Shown one piece after another: positions 6,294-14,606 of a stretch of DNA of 16,728 nucleotides (the stretch's first letter is position 1; each line of letters begins with the position of its first letter). Location: NCBI GenBank assembly GCA_964498065.1, contig CAZCFZ010000084.1:1-16728 (forward strand), read 5' to 3'. This DNA comes from FEN-1297 sp964498065 (GTDB lineage Bacteria > Bacteroidota > Ignavibacteria > Ignavibacteriales > Ignavibacteriaceae). Made by a program: the position numbers and the translations under genes. Under the pieces are notes generated by a model that saw only the letters and a program-made list of their open reading frames with translations, was not told the DNA's origin and searched no databases.

Positions 6294-8729
6294 TTAATGT
6301 GGAGTGCTTGAAACAAATTTTAAAATGCTGTTTAGAAAATTTTCTCTTTCCTCATTTGTCATCAAGGCATCATATTGTCCGATTGCTCTTTGCAGACTCA
6401 TATAACCGATAAACAAATCATACAATGAATTTGCAGAAATCTGCTGGGCATTTAATGCTGCAGATTGAGCATCCAGCAGAGATAAAATAGATACGGCGCC
6501 GCTTGAATACGAATTAGAAATTATTTTTAATGTTTTTTCCGAAGCATCTAATTGTATTTTAGATTGATTAATCCCGAAATATTTTGCTTTCAGGTATTCC
6601 ATTTCACTTCGTATACTCAAGGCTATTTTATCTTCCAATGATTTTTCCTGAAGTTTTATCTGCTGTAGTTCAAGATCGGTCTGTTCAATTTGTGCGGAAG
6701 TACCCATTCCGTTAAATAAATTCAACGACAGATTTATCCCGACATTCCAATCAACATCGTTAGGCAGGGGGATAGAGAAACCGGAAAATATTTGGCCGAT
6801 ATAAACTGGAATATCAGGTGATATTGTAGATGGAGGTTGCGGAATATTAATGCTGAAAGGTGATTTAATTTCGGATTTATAAAAAGTTTTTGTTATGCTT
6901 CCGAAAGCAGCTGCGTTAGGAATAAAACGGGACAGCTTAATTGAAGTTAAATATCTTTCTTTTGCATTTATAATATTTTTCAGCATTCCTAAGTCTCTTG
7001 ATTTTTCTATTCCGTAGTTTACAAGAAAATCCGTAAGCAGATCATAGCTTAACGGGTCCTCAAGGAGTTTCTGAAATTTTTCATTACAGATTAATTGTGT
7101 TTCATTTTGTAAAGTTACATCCTTTATATTAATCAGGTAAATTAAAGGTATGTTTAACATCTGCTTTAATGCTAACTGGGCTTGATTCATTTGAGCCTGA
7201 ACATCCATAGCACTTTTTCTTAAACCGGAGAGTTCTGCTTCCCATCGTAAAGCTTCTTCCGGACCGGCTGCTCCTGTAGACTGACGGTTTTGTGCAATCT
7301 CGAGATTAACTCTTAATAATTTTAAATTCTCAAGCAGGATATAATAAATTTTATGTACCCGTAAGTAATTAAAAAATAATTTTGTACCATCCAGGATTGT
7401 TGATTGTTTGAATGCTTCGGCTTCATTTTTCTTCGATTCATATAAATAATTTTGAATATTCAAATTTGCAAGTACAGGCTCTGAGAAAATAATCTGTGAT
7501 AATTCGGCCGTTCCGAAAATTTTATTTTCCGGCTGAGATCCCGCAAGTGCACGATCCTCATCTATTTTTAATCCGGTTATCGAGAGATCAATTTTCGGAA
7601 ACAAATTTGAACGCGCAATAGAAATATTCTGATAGTTTGCCGCCAGCTCTTTTATTTTCGCAAGCACATCAAGATTTTCACTATTAATCTTTTTAATAAT
7701 ATCCTCCAGGGAATAAGTGGGCGCGTTCTTGTATTCGGCCGAATCTTTTTGAATAACGTCTGCTTCAAGCAGCTCACTCCATTTGGGTGAAACACCCACA
7801 TCAAAAGCAGTTTGAAGATTTATAAACGTTTTTTTAGAAGCTGAAAAATTTACATTGAGACTGCCGGGATCTTCGCCCAGCAGTATTCTTTGAATAATTA
7901 GTGCAATACGCCTTGCTAACCTTGGGAAGATATCCGGGTTGGCAGCAGCCATCACACCGTCTTTTACATCTGTTTCTCCTAGAAAAGAAAATGTAGGCAA
8001 GCGTTTTTCCGTTAAGCCTTTTACTAGTTCCTTGAACTTTGCACGGTTCATAGGCAGCACTTCAAGATAAACTGCATCTGTATTTTCCGGTATTGAATTT
8101 AAAAATTCCTGAACATTATCGGCTATACTCATTCTCCTAACTCTAATTCCGAATTCTTTACTTAATTTCTCGTCTTCCGGAATAAATCCTTTTAATTCAG
8201 CCTCGTAATATTTACTGTGAACCATTACAAGATTTTTGAAATTTACAAGATCTTTAAAAATTCTGATATCTCTTTCAAAAGTACCCGGAAAAGTTAAATA
8301 ACAAAGATTTTTTACTCCGCTTGTTCCGTTTACGCTTTTTATTCTCTGTATTACCGTATCAAGGATAACCGGCGCAATTATAGGTTTAGGCAGGTTTATT
8401 CTATGTGCGAGATCGTATGAAGCGAGAACACCGTAACCGATAACAATATCAACCTGATTATCGGCAAGTAATTTGTCATTCAGCTCAGAGACTTTCTTTA
8501 AGGTCCAGTCTCCTATTAAGATTTTTTCTTTGGGAATAAGTATTGTAGCCTGTTGTGATAAAGCATCTTTTAATTCTTTTTCAAGATTATTTAAAACCGG
8601 AGTATTTAAATCCCATTCACCATCAACAACAATCCCTATCGTTACATTCCCTTTTAAAGAATTGTTTTGAGTAAAGCCTGTACCGCATAATGAAATAAAT
8701 AAAATGAATATTAAAACTTTCTTTTTCAT
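6294..8729 (-). CDS. Substrate-binding-domain/TolC fusion, outer-membrane efflux channel
   Basis: An 811-residue secreted protein with two unrelated parts. After the signal peptide (1-20), residues about 28-325 form a periplasmic binding fold of the ABC_sub_bind (TrpX/DUF534) type: IGIVVDG at the start, DIVIGYG near 94-100, GVMAAANPDIFPRLARRIA at 258-276, then RILLGEDP and FINLQTAFDVGV, the family's typical end. Residues about 338-800 are an outer-membrane efflux (TolC) domain with long helices, LNIQNYLYESKKNEAEAF-type coiled coils and two strand regions (WNVGINLSLNLFNG near the second). TolC proteins usually have about 420-500 residues, so the first 325 are extra. AGGA precedes the ATG. It lies 220 nt downstream of the RND pump gene and should be the channel of that pump; the binding domain may bind cargo or inducer (inference). 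A joined-gene artefact is unlikely because the frame is continuous. Confidence 0.88.
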   Translation of the reverse strand: MKKKVLIFILFISLCGTGFTQNNSLKGNVTIGIVVDGEWDLNTPVLNNLEKELKDALSQQATILIPKEKILIGDWTLKKVSELNDKLLADNQVDIVIGYGVLASYDLAHRINLPKPIIAPVILDTVIQRIKSVNGTSGVKNLCYLTFPGTFERDIRIFKDLVNFKNLVMVHSKYYEAELKGFIPEDEKLSKEFGIRVRRMSIADNVQEFLNSIPENTDAVYLEVLPMNRAKFKELVKGLTEKRLPTFSFLGETDVKDGVMAAANPDIFPRLARRIALIIQRILLGEDPGSLNVNFSASKKTFINLQTAFDVGVSPKWSELLEADVIQKDSAEYKNAPTYSLEDIIKKINSENLDVLAKIKELAANYQNISIARSNLFPKIDLSITGLKIDEDRALAGSQPENKIFGTAELSQIIFSEPVLANLNIQNYLYESKKNEAEAFKQSTILDGTKLFFNYLRVHKIYYILLENLKLLRVNLEIAQNRQSTGAAGPEEALRWEAELSGLRKSAMDVQAQMNQAQLALKQMLNIPLIYLINIKDVTLQNETQLICNEKFQKLLEDPLSYDLLTDFLVNYGIEKSRDLGMLKNIINAKERYLTSIKLSRFIPNAAAFGSITKTFYKSEIKSPFSINIPQPPSTISPDIPVYIGQIFSGFSIPLPNDVDWNVGINLSLNLFNGMGTSAQIEQTDLELQQIKLQEKSLEDKIALSIRSEMEYLKAKYFGINQSKIQLDASEKTLKIISNSYSSGAVSILSLLDAQSAALNAQQISANSLYDLFIGYMSLQRAIGQYDALMTNEERENFLNSILKFVSSTPH

Positions 8730-8831
8730 ATTTCATTCCTGGATTTTCATAATTAACGGAAATTATTTGGACAAGATATTGACATCATTATTATAAATAC
8801 CTGTAGTTCGAAATAAATTTTATAACTTGTA

Positions 8832-8847
8832 AACTGTTAAAACAGTT
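8832..8847. promoter_or_regulatory. Short inverted repeat between pump and channel genes
   Basis: AACTGTT and AACAGTT are perfectly complementary arms separated by 2 nt. The element lies in the 220-nt spacer, about 100 nt upstream of the channel gene's start. It could be a regulator-binding site or an RNA hairpin. Not followed by a U-tract, so not an obvious terminator. Confidence 0.3.
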
Positions 8848-8869
8848 GAATTATAAATAATTGTTTTTA

Positions 8870-8897
8870 TTAACGCTGAGATTAATCCCGGCGTTAA
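8870..8897. promoter_or_regulatory. 28-nt near-perfect inverted repeat after the RND pump gene
   Basis: Outer arms TTAACGC (8870-8876) and GCGTTAA (8891-8897) pair exactly, and the centre GATTAATC is itself a palindrome. Only two position pairs break the symmetry. It starts about 50 nt after the pump stop codon. It may be an mRNA-stabilising or attenuating hairpin within the operon, or an operator for the downstream channel gene. There is no T-run on either side that would make it a classical terminator. Confidence 0.45.
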
Positions 8898-8949
8898 TGA
8901 TATAAGAACTTAAATTATAACGGTTTTAATACTAGTTTTGAACAATTGA

Positions 8950-11900
8950 TTATAAATACTTTTTCATCCAATAAAACCATTTTACCGGGAAAGGATTATT
9001 GAATAAGCCAGCAAACCCGGTTTTTAATTTTTCCACTTTTAGATAAACTACCGGAACAACAATAAGAGTAAGAAACATAGAACTTGTAAGCCCTCCGATT
9101 AATGCCCATGCCAAACCATTCTTCCATTCGGAACCGGCACCGGTTGCTACAGCAATCGGCAGCATGCCGAATACCATCGTAAGCGTAGTCATAAATATCG
9201 GCCTGACTCGTGAATTGCCTGCTTCAATTAGCGAATCATGAAGAGACAAACCGTTTAACCTTTGATCGTTGGTTCTATCTACAAGCAAAATAGCATTCTT
9301 TGCCACAAGCCCGATCATCATTATAACACCAAGCATTGAAAAAATACTGAGAGCATTTCCCGAAAGTGCAAGTGCAGCAAGTGCACCGATCAAGGCAAGC
9401 GGGATTGAAAAAAGCACTACGAACGGGTAGATAAAAGAATCAAACAGCAGAACCATTATAAAATAAACAAATGTAATAGCTGCAAGCAAAGCCAGCATTA
9501 AAGAATCCATTCCTTCCGATCTCATTTTCTCATCTCCCTCAAGAGAAATTCTTGTTCCGCCGGCGGTATTGTTATTAAACTCTTTTAAGAACTGCGCAAC
9601 AACCGTCCCATTCGGTATGGTACCGTCTGTAAAGGCTGAAACAATAGCAGAAGGATTTCTGTTTTGTCTTTCAAGTTTTGTCGGGCCGGTAGTTTGATAA
9701 ATATCTGCAAATTGATCAAGTTGAATCTGCTTTCCCATTGCATTAGTAAAGAACAGACTCCCGACATCGCTTACATTTGAACGGTTAAATTTATCTATCG
9801 CAATTCTGATAGGATATTCGTAAGATCCTTCACGGTATTTCGAATCATCATTTCCGGTAAGAGCAACCTGCAGAGTTGTGCCGATATCCATTACAGTCAA
9901 GCCGAGTTCTGCCATTTTCTGACGGTTAATATCTATCCTGGTTTCAGGATTTCCTTTTTCGGATGAAAATTTTATATCCGTTACACTTTCGGTTTTTCTT
10001 AATGCAGATGCTACTCTTTCCGATGTCGTTAGAATGGAATCAGTATTTGTTCCGGTTATAAAAACTTGTATAGGAGCTTCGCCTGATTCGCCGGTTATAC
10101 TAAGTTGACTTACATACAATTTTATTCCGGGAATCAATCTTGTCTTTTCTTTAATTTCCTGGATAACTTCATCTGTCGACTTCTTACGATTATCCTTTGG
10201 TATTAAAGTAACGACAAGTTCCGATTCATTGTTAAGAATTTGATTTTGAGGGCCTTTGCCTACATTTGCAAGTATCTTTTTTACTTCCGGAAAATCTGCA
10301 ATTTTTCTTTCAATTTGTTGTGAAACCTTATTCATTTTCTCAAGTGTTGAACCCGGAGGCAATTGCAGCTCAATTCCAAATTCACCTTGATCCGACTGCT
10401 TCATGAACTCGCCGCCAATTAGACCAACAGCTGGAAGCGCTACTGCAGCGAAAAATAAAAGTGTGGCTAATCCTAAAACTTTGCCCTGGTTATTTAAAGA
10501 CCATTTCAGTAAAACCAGATAATCGGCTACAATTGATTTAAATATCTTTTCGAACCCGAGTCCGATTTTACCGAATAAGTTCTTTGATGAAATATGTTCA
10601 AGTTTAGAGAATCTCGAAGCAAGCAGAGGAGTAACAGTAAAGGAAACGAAAAGACTTGTCAGTGTTGAAGCGGTTATAACAATTGCAAATTCCCTCATTA
10701 TATCCCCGATTAAACCGGAAACCAAAGCAAGGGGAACAAAGACAACAACATCAACAAAAGTAATTGATACTGCGGCAAAACCGATTTCATTTCTTCCGCG
10801 AAGTGCTGCAGTGGTTTTATCTTCACCTTTCTCCAAATGATGATGAATATTTTCCAGTACAACTATAGAATCATCTACTAAAATTCCAATTACCAATGAC
10901 AGTGCCAGAAGTGTCATTATATTTAAAGAAAAATCGAAAACCCACATTGTAACAAACGCAGCTGTTAGAGAAGTCGGTATTGCCACCATAACAATTAAAG
11001 AATTTCTGACGCTGTGCAGAAATAGGAACATGACTATTGCGACTAATATTATTGCCATTAAAAGATCTTTTTCAACATCCCGTGCGGCATCGAGTGTAAA
11101 TAGTGACTGATCATGTGCAATGTCAAATTTCAAATTAATGTTTGAATATTGTTTCTCCAGTCTTTTAAGTTCCTGCCTGACAAGACTGCTGACATTTACC
11201 GCATTTCCATCAGCCTGTTTAAGTACTGCAATTCCGATCGATGGAATTCCATTTATTCTGCTGATAGTTTTAATCTCTGCAATACCGTCTTCAACATCGG
11301 CCACATCCTTTAAACGAATTCTGCTTCCTTCATGTGAGGAGCCGACGACCAGATTTTTTAATTCCTCTAATGATGAAAATTTACCGGCAACTCTCACAAC
11401 AAATTGTCGGTTTTCACCTTGAATTTTGCCTGTAGGAAAATCGAGGTTCGATGCGTTAACCGCATAAACAATTTGAGCAATAGAAAGATTATATGCCTCA
11501 AGCTTAGCCGCATCCAAGTTGATTTTTATTTCCCTTTCTTCACCGCCGGTTAAGTTAATTAATCCAACTCCGTCAACCCGTGCTATTGCAGGCTGAATTT
11601 GATCTTTTATTAATTGATAAAATTCGCGTGAAGGTAAATTTGAAGTTGCGCCTAATTGGAGTACCGGTGTTTCAGCTAAAGAAATTTTCTGGAAAATCGG
11701 TGTACGGATACCTTTGGGAAGTAAAAGAGAAATTTGATTAACTCTCCTCTGCGCTTCCTGCAAAGATGCTTCCACATCCGCATTCTTTTTAAATTCTATA
11801 CTAATTACCGAAACGCCTTCATAGGAAGATGAAATAATTCTTTCAACTTTTTCCAGTCCAGACAGTGCATCTTCCATCGGTTTGGTTACACTGTTCTCAA

Positions 11901-12075
11901 CTTCATTTGGTGAAGCGCCGGGATAAACAGTACTAACGACAACCCATGGAATGCTTATGTTGGGGAGCAGTTCGTATCTCAATAAAGTATAGCCGAATAA
12001 TGCAAGCAATGCCAGCGCTGAAAATATTACAATAACAAACGAAGGACGTTTTATTGAAAGTTCTGTCAGTGTCAT
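8950..12075 (-). CDS. RND multidrug efflux pump, inner-membrane permease (HAE-1/AcrB type)
   Basis: A 1041-residue proton-driven resistance-nodulation-division permease, normal length for the family. Visible: TM1 near 12-32; porter domain opening YPGASPNEVE (51-60); a TM2-TM6 block from about 336; the TM4 proton-relay pair Asp401-Asp402 in GILVDDSIVVLENI; the second porter half from about 560; and TM10 Lys926 in GLVAKNAILLVD. Asp-Asp plus Lys is the HAE-1 signature, pointing to drug-like or lipophilic substrates rather than metal ions (the HME class has a different TM4 motif). The start ATG at 12075 follows the adaptor gene's stop by 13 nt, with an AAGGCGGGA ribosome-binding region. It acts as a trimer with the adaptor (12089-13135) and the fused channel (6294-8729). 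No local regulator gene is present. Closest named relatives are AcrB/MexB, but orthology is not claimed. Confidence 0.97.
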   Translation of the reverse strand: MTLTELSIKRPSFVIVIFSALALLALFGYTLLRYELLPNISIPWVVVSTVYPGASPNEVENSVTKPMEDALSGLEKVERIISSSYEGVSVISIEFKKNADVEASLQEAQRRVNQISLLLPKGIRTPIFQKISLAETPVLQLGATSNLPSREFYQLIKDQIQPAIARVDGVGLINLTGGEEREIKINLDAAKLEAYNLSIAQIVYAVNASNLDFPTGKIQGENRQFVVRVAGKFSSLEELKNLVVGSSHEGSRIRLKDVADVEDGIAEIKTISRINGIPSIGIAVLKQADGNAVNVSSLVRQELKRLEKQYSNINLKFDIAHDQSLFTLDAARDVEKDLLMAIILVAIVMFLFLHSVRNSLIVMVAIPTSLTAAFVTMWVFDFSLNIMTLLALSLVIGILVDDSIVVLENIHHHLEKGEDKTTAALRGRNEIGFAAVSITFVDVVVFVPLALVSGLIGDIMREFAIVITASTLTSLFVSFTVTPLLASRFSKLEHISSKNLFGKIGLGFEKIFKSIVADYLVLLKWSLNNQGKVLGLATLLFFAAVALPAVGLIGGEFMKQSDQGEFGIELQLPPGSTLEKMNKVSQQIERKIADFPEVKKILANVGKGPQNQILNNESELVVTLIPKDNRKKSTDEVIQEIKEKTRLIPGIKLYVSQLSITGESGEAPIQVFITGTNTDSILTTSERVASALRKTESVTDIKFSSEKGNPETRIDINRQKMAELGLTVMDIGTTLQVALTGNDDSKYREGSYEYPIRIAIDKFNRSNVSDVGSLFFTNAMGKQIQLDQFADIYQTTGPTKLERQNRNPSAIVSAFTDGTIPNGTVVAQFLKEFNNNTAGGTRISLEGDEKMRSEGMDSLMLALLAAITFVYFIMVLLFDSFIYPFVVLFSIPLALIGALAALALSGNALSIFSMLGVIMMIGLVAKNAILLVDRTNDQRLNGLSLHDSLIEAGNSRVRPIFMTTLTMVFGMLPIAVATGAGSEWKNGLAWALIGGLTSSMFLTLIVVPVVYLKVEKLKTGFAGLFNNPFPVKWFYWMKKYL

Positions 12076-12088
12076 GGCTCATCCCGCC

Positions 12089-13135
12089 TTATTTAATTAT
12101 AACTACTTTCGAATTATCGGATAAATTATTCTGACCATTTGTCACTACAATTTCATTTTCATTTAGCCCGGATAATATTTCAAGAAATTCGCCCGATGAT
12201 CTTCCTACAACAACACTTTTTAATTTTGCCGTTTTATTTTCAACTGTATAAACACGCGCATCTTTAATACTGCCGATTAAAGATTCTCTCGGTACAACCA
12301 GGCATTCAGCCGTATTTTCGGAAGTGAAATTCACTCGGGCAAACATTCCTGCCTTTAGAGGATGCTGATCGCTGTTTGGAAGCTTGATTTCTACCGGGTA
12401 TGTATGAGCTTCGTCCGCTTTGGAAGCAATATTATCTACTCTTCCATAAAAAGTTACTCCCGGATAAATATCCGTTGTTATTTCTACTTGCTTTCCGGTC
12501 TTAATTTGAAATGCATCTTTCTCGGAAACATTTAATGCAACCTTCAGTGTTGAAATATCAACAATATTAGCAACGGGAGTTCCGATGTTTACCATTGCTC
12601 CTTCATTTACCATTCTTTTATTTATCGTACCGGAAATGGGCGCTTTTATTTTTGTATCGTTTAATTGTTTCCTTGCTAATGTAAGCTGACTTTCAGCTGC
12701 TTTCATTCCCAGTCTTGCCAGGTCGAGCTGTGCTGCAGAAATAGAATTTTCCTGGTAAAGGGTTTCGCTTCGTTCAAAATCCCTTTTCGATTTTAGGAAA
12801 TTGATTTCCGCCGAAGCAAGATTTGACTGCATAAGCACATCGTCTATCTGGAAAAGAACGGTGCCGCTTTTAACATAATCTCCTACTTTAATTTTTACTT
12901 CTGTTACAAGTCCCTGTGCTTCTGAAATTACATTAACATCGTTGCTGGCATTTACAACTCCTATTAATGAAATTGTATTGACAAGCTGCATTTTTTTAAC
13001 AGCGGTAGTTGCTACAGGTGTGTCGCCGTACGCCTGCTTTTCATCGGACTGATTTTTCTCGCTTTTATTTAAAAGGAGAAACAGCACGGCAATTATAATA
13101 ACCATTATTATTATCGTTACAAATGATCTTTTCAT
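12089..13135 (-). CDS. RND efflux periplasmic adaptor (membrane fusion protein)
   Basis: A 348-residue adaptor of the AcrA/MexA (HlyD-like) family. A single N-terminal hydrophobic segment (5-22) without a lipobox anchors it in the inner membrane. Next come the first half of the lipoyl domain (about 66-98, with AQGLVTEVKIKVGDYVKSG), an alpha-helical hairpin (about 103-160), the second lipoyl half (KIKAPISGTINK, 162-173), a beta-barrel domain (about 195-275, KAGMFARVNF) and a membrane-proximal domain (VVPRESLIG onwards). The hairpin is short, typical for adaptors of this clade. GAGGTGA lies 5 nt before the ATG. It is the first gene of the efflux operon and would link the permease at 8950-12075 with the fused channel. 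The operon's promoter must lie in the repeat-containing 13136-13350 region; I see no confident boxes there. Confidence 0.95.
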   Translation of the reverse strand: MKRSFVTIIIMVIIIAVLFLLLNKSEKNQSDEKQAYGDTPVATTAVKKMQLVNTISLIGVVNASNDVNVISEAQGLVTEVKIKVGDYVKSGTVLFQIDDVLMQSNLASAEINFLKSKRDFERSETLYQENSISAAQLDLARLGMKAAESQLTLARKQLNDTKIKAPISGTINKRMVNEGAMVNIGTPVANIVDISTLKVALNVSEKDAFQIKTGKQVEITTDIYPGVTFYGRVDNIASKADEAHTYPVEIKLPNSDQHPLKAGMFARVNFTSENTAECLVVPRESLIGSIKDARVYTVENKTAKLKSVVVGRSSGEFLEILSGLNENEIVVTNGQNNLSDNSKVVIIK

Positions 13136-13207
13136 AAAGTCACCTCATTGTAAGATTAAAGAATAACCTGCAGATTTTACAGTTGCGTCCTAATATGCTC
13201 ACCTGCG

Positions 13208-13276
13208 TCATGGTTCGACTTCGCTCACCATGACAAATGTGATTGAATTGTCATCCCGAGCGGAGTCGAGGGATGA
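13208..13276. repeat. Pair of inverted REP-like hairpins upstream of the efflux operon
   Basis: Two stem-loops lie 18 nt apart. The first has arms TCATGGT (13208-13214) and ACCATGA (13227-13233) around TCGACTTCGCTC. The second has arms TCATCCC (13251-13257) and GGGATGA (13270-13276) around GAGCGGAGTCGA, which is the reverse complement of the first loop with one mismatch. So the two elements are inverted copies with swapped stems. Similar intergenic hairpins are common in Bacteroidota-type genomes (recalled, not searched). They start 73 nt upstream of the adaptor start codon and may affect transcription or mRNA stability. Confidence 0.75.
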
Positions 13277-13357
13277 TTTATAATTCAATAAATTCAGTAA
13301 ATTAGGAAACAACCAGATATTTATTTGAACATCAAGTTTGCTGTACGAATACTTTTT

Positions 13358-13556
13358 TGAGAGATTTTAGAGCCCCTTTTTACAGCATCCCGACTTATTT
13401 TATTGGTTAAACTAAATTTAAAATATCATTTTTTCAACAGGAATTTGAAATAATGTAGGATTATATAGTTAGGTTAATTTGAAACAATCCAATAGTGAAG
13501 ATTTTGAACGAGCGTGGCGGAACCGTCAAATATATAAAAATGTCTGAAAAACTAAA
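13358..13556. repeat. 199-nt direct repeat, left copy (diverged)
   Basis: This stretch matches 14607-14805 along its whole 199-nt length, about three-quarters identical by eye, with compensating one-base indels. Well-conserved blocks include ATTGGTTAAACTAAATTTAA, TTTCAACAGGAATTT and CTGAAAAACTAAA. I find no convincing open frame shared by both copies, so it is probably non-coding. The two copies bracket the transposase and its small palindromes. Together with the hairpins and the REP-like elements this accounts for most of the 13136-13827 spacer. Confidence 0.8.
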
Positions 13557-13680
13557 CGCTATTTGGTTATTCTCACTTGCACATTTTAGTGCGACAGAAT
13601 ATTTATTTTCTCAATTTTTTAATACATAAGATATGGAATAACAGTAGCTATCACAAAAATGAATTATTGTGAAATCATAA

Positions 13681-13753
13681 ATCCCGTTAGGGATGGGATT
13701 ATTTTAACTAATATGAAAAAATAAAAAAGAAAAATCCCGTAGGGATGAGATTA
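13681..13753. repeat. Two REP-like palindromes 3' of the transposase
   Basis: ATCCCGTTAGGGAT (13681-13694) and ATCCCGTAGGGAT (13734-13746) each form a 5-bp stem with a tiny loop, and each is followed by GRGATTAT. They are direct copies of one element. A third relative, ATCCCTAAAGGGAT, lies on the other side of the transposase at 14476-14489 in the same orientation. Short palindromes on both sides of a Y1 transposase gene are the hallmark of REP/RAYT systems. Confidence 0.7.
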
Positions 13754-13858
13754 TCTACTGGTTTTTATTTCTCTTCCTAAATGTCTTACCTAAAAAGACA
13801 CAATAATTTTCTTCTTTCCCATTCTTTTCATTTTATCCATTTAAATAGAAATTTTTCG

Positions 13859-14068
13859 TTGTATTCAACCTCAAAGTTTTTCAATAATTTTAAATATTCT
13901 TCTTTAAATGTTTNNNNNNNNNNNNNNNNNNNNNNNNNNNNNNNNNNNNNNNNNNNNNNNNNNNNNNNNNNNNNNNNNNNNNNNNNNNNNNNNNNNNNNN
14001 NNNNNNNNNNNNNTTGTATTCAACCTCAAAGTTTTTCAATAATTTTAAATATTCTTCTTTAAATGTTT
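13859..14068. repeat. Contig-end overlap: identical 55-nt ends on both sides of the N-gap
   Basis: 13859-13913 and 14014-14068 are identical over exactly 55 nt, and each abuts the N run (one at its right end, one at its left end). Removing the Ns and one copy joins the transposase frame perfectly through to its stop codon. This is the pattern left when a scaffolder places two overlapping de Bruijn contigs side by side. It is an assembly artefact rather than a biological repeat. Confidence 0.9.
13914..14013. other. Scaffold gap (100 N)
   Basis: A run of exactly 100 N, the conventional filler for a gap of unknown size. The flanking 55-nt identity argues that its true length is zero or less. 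Confidence 0.99.
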
Positions 14069-14475
14069 TTTTCTTATGAAGTTCTTCTTGATTCATAATA
14101 TATTTTATTACTTTATCTATCTGTGAATAAGAATATGAAAACGCGCCGAATCCGGATTGCCAATTGAAATGACCGGGAAGAAACTTTTTATCATTTATCT
14201 AGCCAGAAGAATATGCTTTTACATCTTGCAACAAATCGGATACTGATTGAGAAGGTTTCATACCAACAAATATATGTATATGGTCTTCAATACCGTTGAC
14301 AGCTAAAGGCTTGTGATTATTATTTTTAATTATACCGGAAATATATTTACATAATTCGTCTTTCCAGCTTTTTGAAATAAGACAGGTGCGATTTTGAACA
14401 ACGAATACTCCCTGAATAAATATTTGTGTATATGTATTTGCCAATTTCTGCCTCTTTACTATTAATTATTATTAC

Positions 14476-14542
14476 ATCCCTAAAGGGATTCGATTTTGTT
14501 TTCTTTTTATCTTTTTAAAATAATCATCGCCCCTATAGGGGC
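14476..14542. repeat. Two REP-like palindromes 5' of the transposase
   Basis: ATCCCTAAAGGGAT (14476-14489; 6-bp stem) is followed by TCGATTTT and is related to the two elements on the far side of the gene. GCCCCTATAGGGGC (14529-14542) is a perfect 14-nt palindrome followed by TTGCATGGATTAT. The first starts 32 nt upstream of the transposase start codon. Confidence 0.65.
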
Positions 14543-14606
14543 TTGCATGGATTATATATAAATAAAACTCAGCATAATGTGGGTAACCTGTTAATGCGAG
14601 AATTTA

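Larger units (their letters stand above)
13828..14444 (-). pseudogene. Y1 (HUH) REP-associated-type transposase, interrupted by one amber codon
   Basis: A Y1_Tnp (IS200/RAYT-like) single-strand transposase, 153 codons once the false gap is collapsed. The start MANTYTQIFIQGVF is typical of the family. The HUH motif is H55-I-H57 in EDHIHIFVG. Codon 82 is TAG (14199-14201) where relatives usually carry Trp (SSxWIN, from memory); TGG to TAG is a single change. The same frame continues intact with NWQSGFGAFSYSYSQ, containing the likely catalytic tyrosine (about Tyr104), then YIMNQEELHKKKTFKEEYL. It runs into the N-gap at 13914-14013. Left of the gap, the frame resumes after the duplicated 55 nt with YNEKFLFKWIK and stops at TGA 13828-13830. 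A sequencing error, recent inactivation, or a truncated product are all possible. Without tandem orfB and with flanking palindromes, RAYT fits better than IS200. Confidence 0.85.

Noticed and set aside
11120..11422. Plus-strand open frame of 100 codons inside the RND pump gene
   Set aside because: Antisense shadow of a well-conserved coding region; low complexity (Ser, Leu, Phe) translation.
13781..14062. Plus-strand open frame across the N-gap
   Set aside because: Its length depends on filler Ns and on the duplicated contig ends; the minus-strand transposase explains the sequence.
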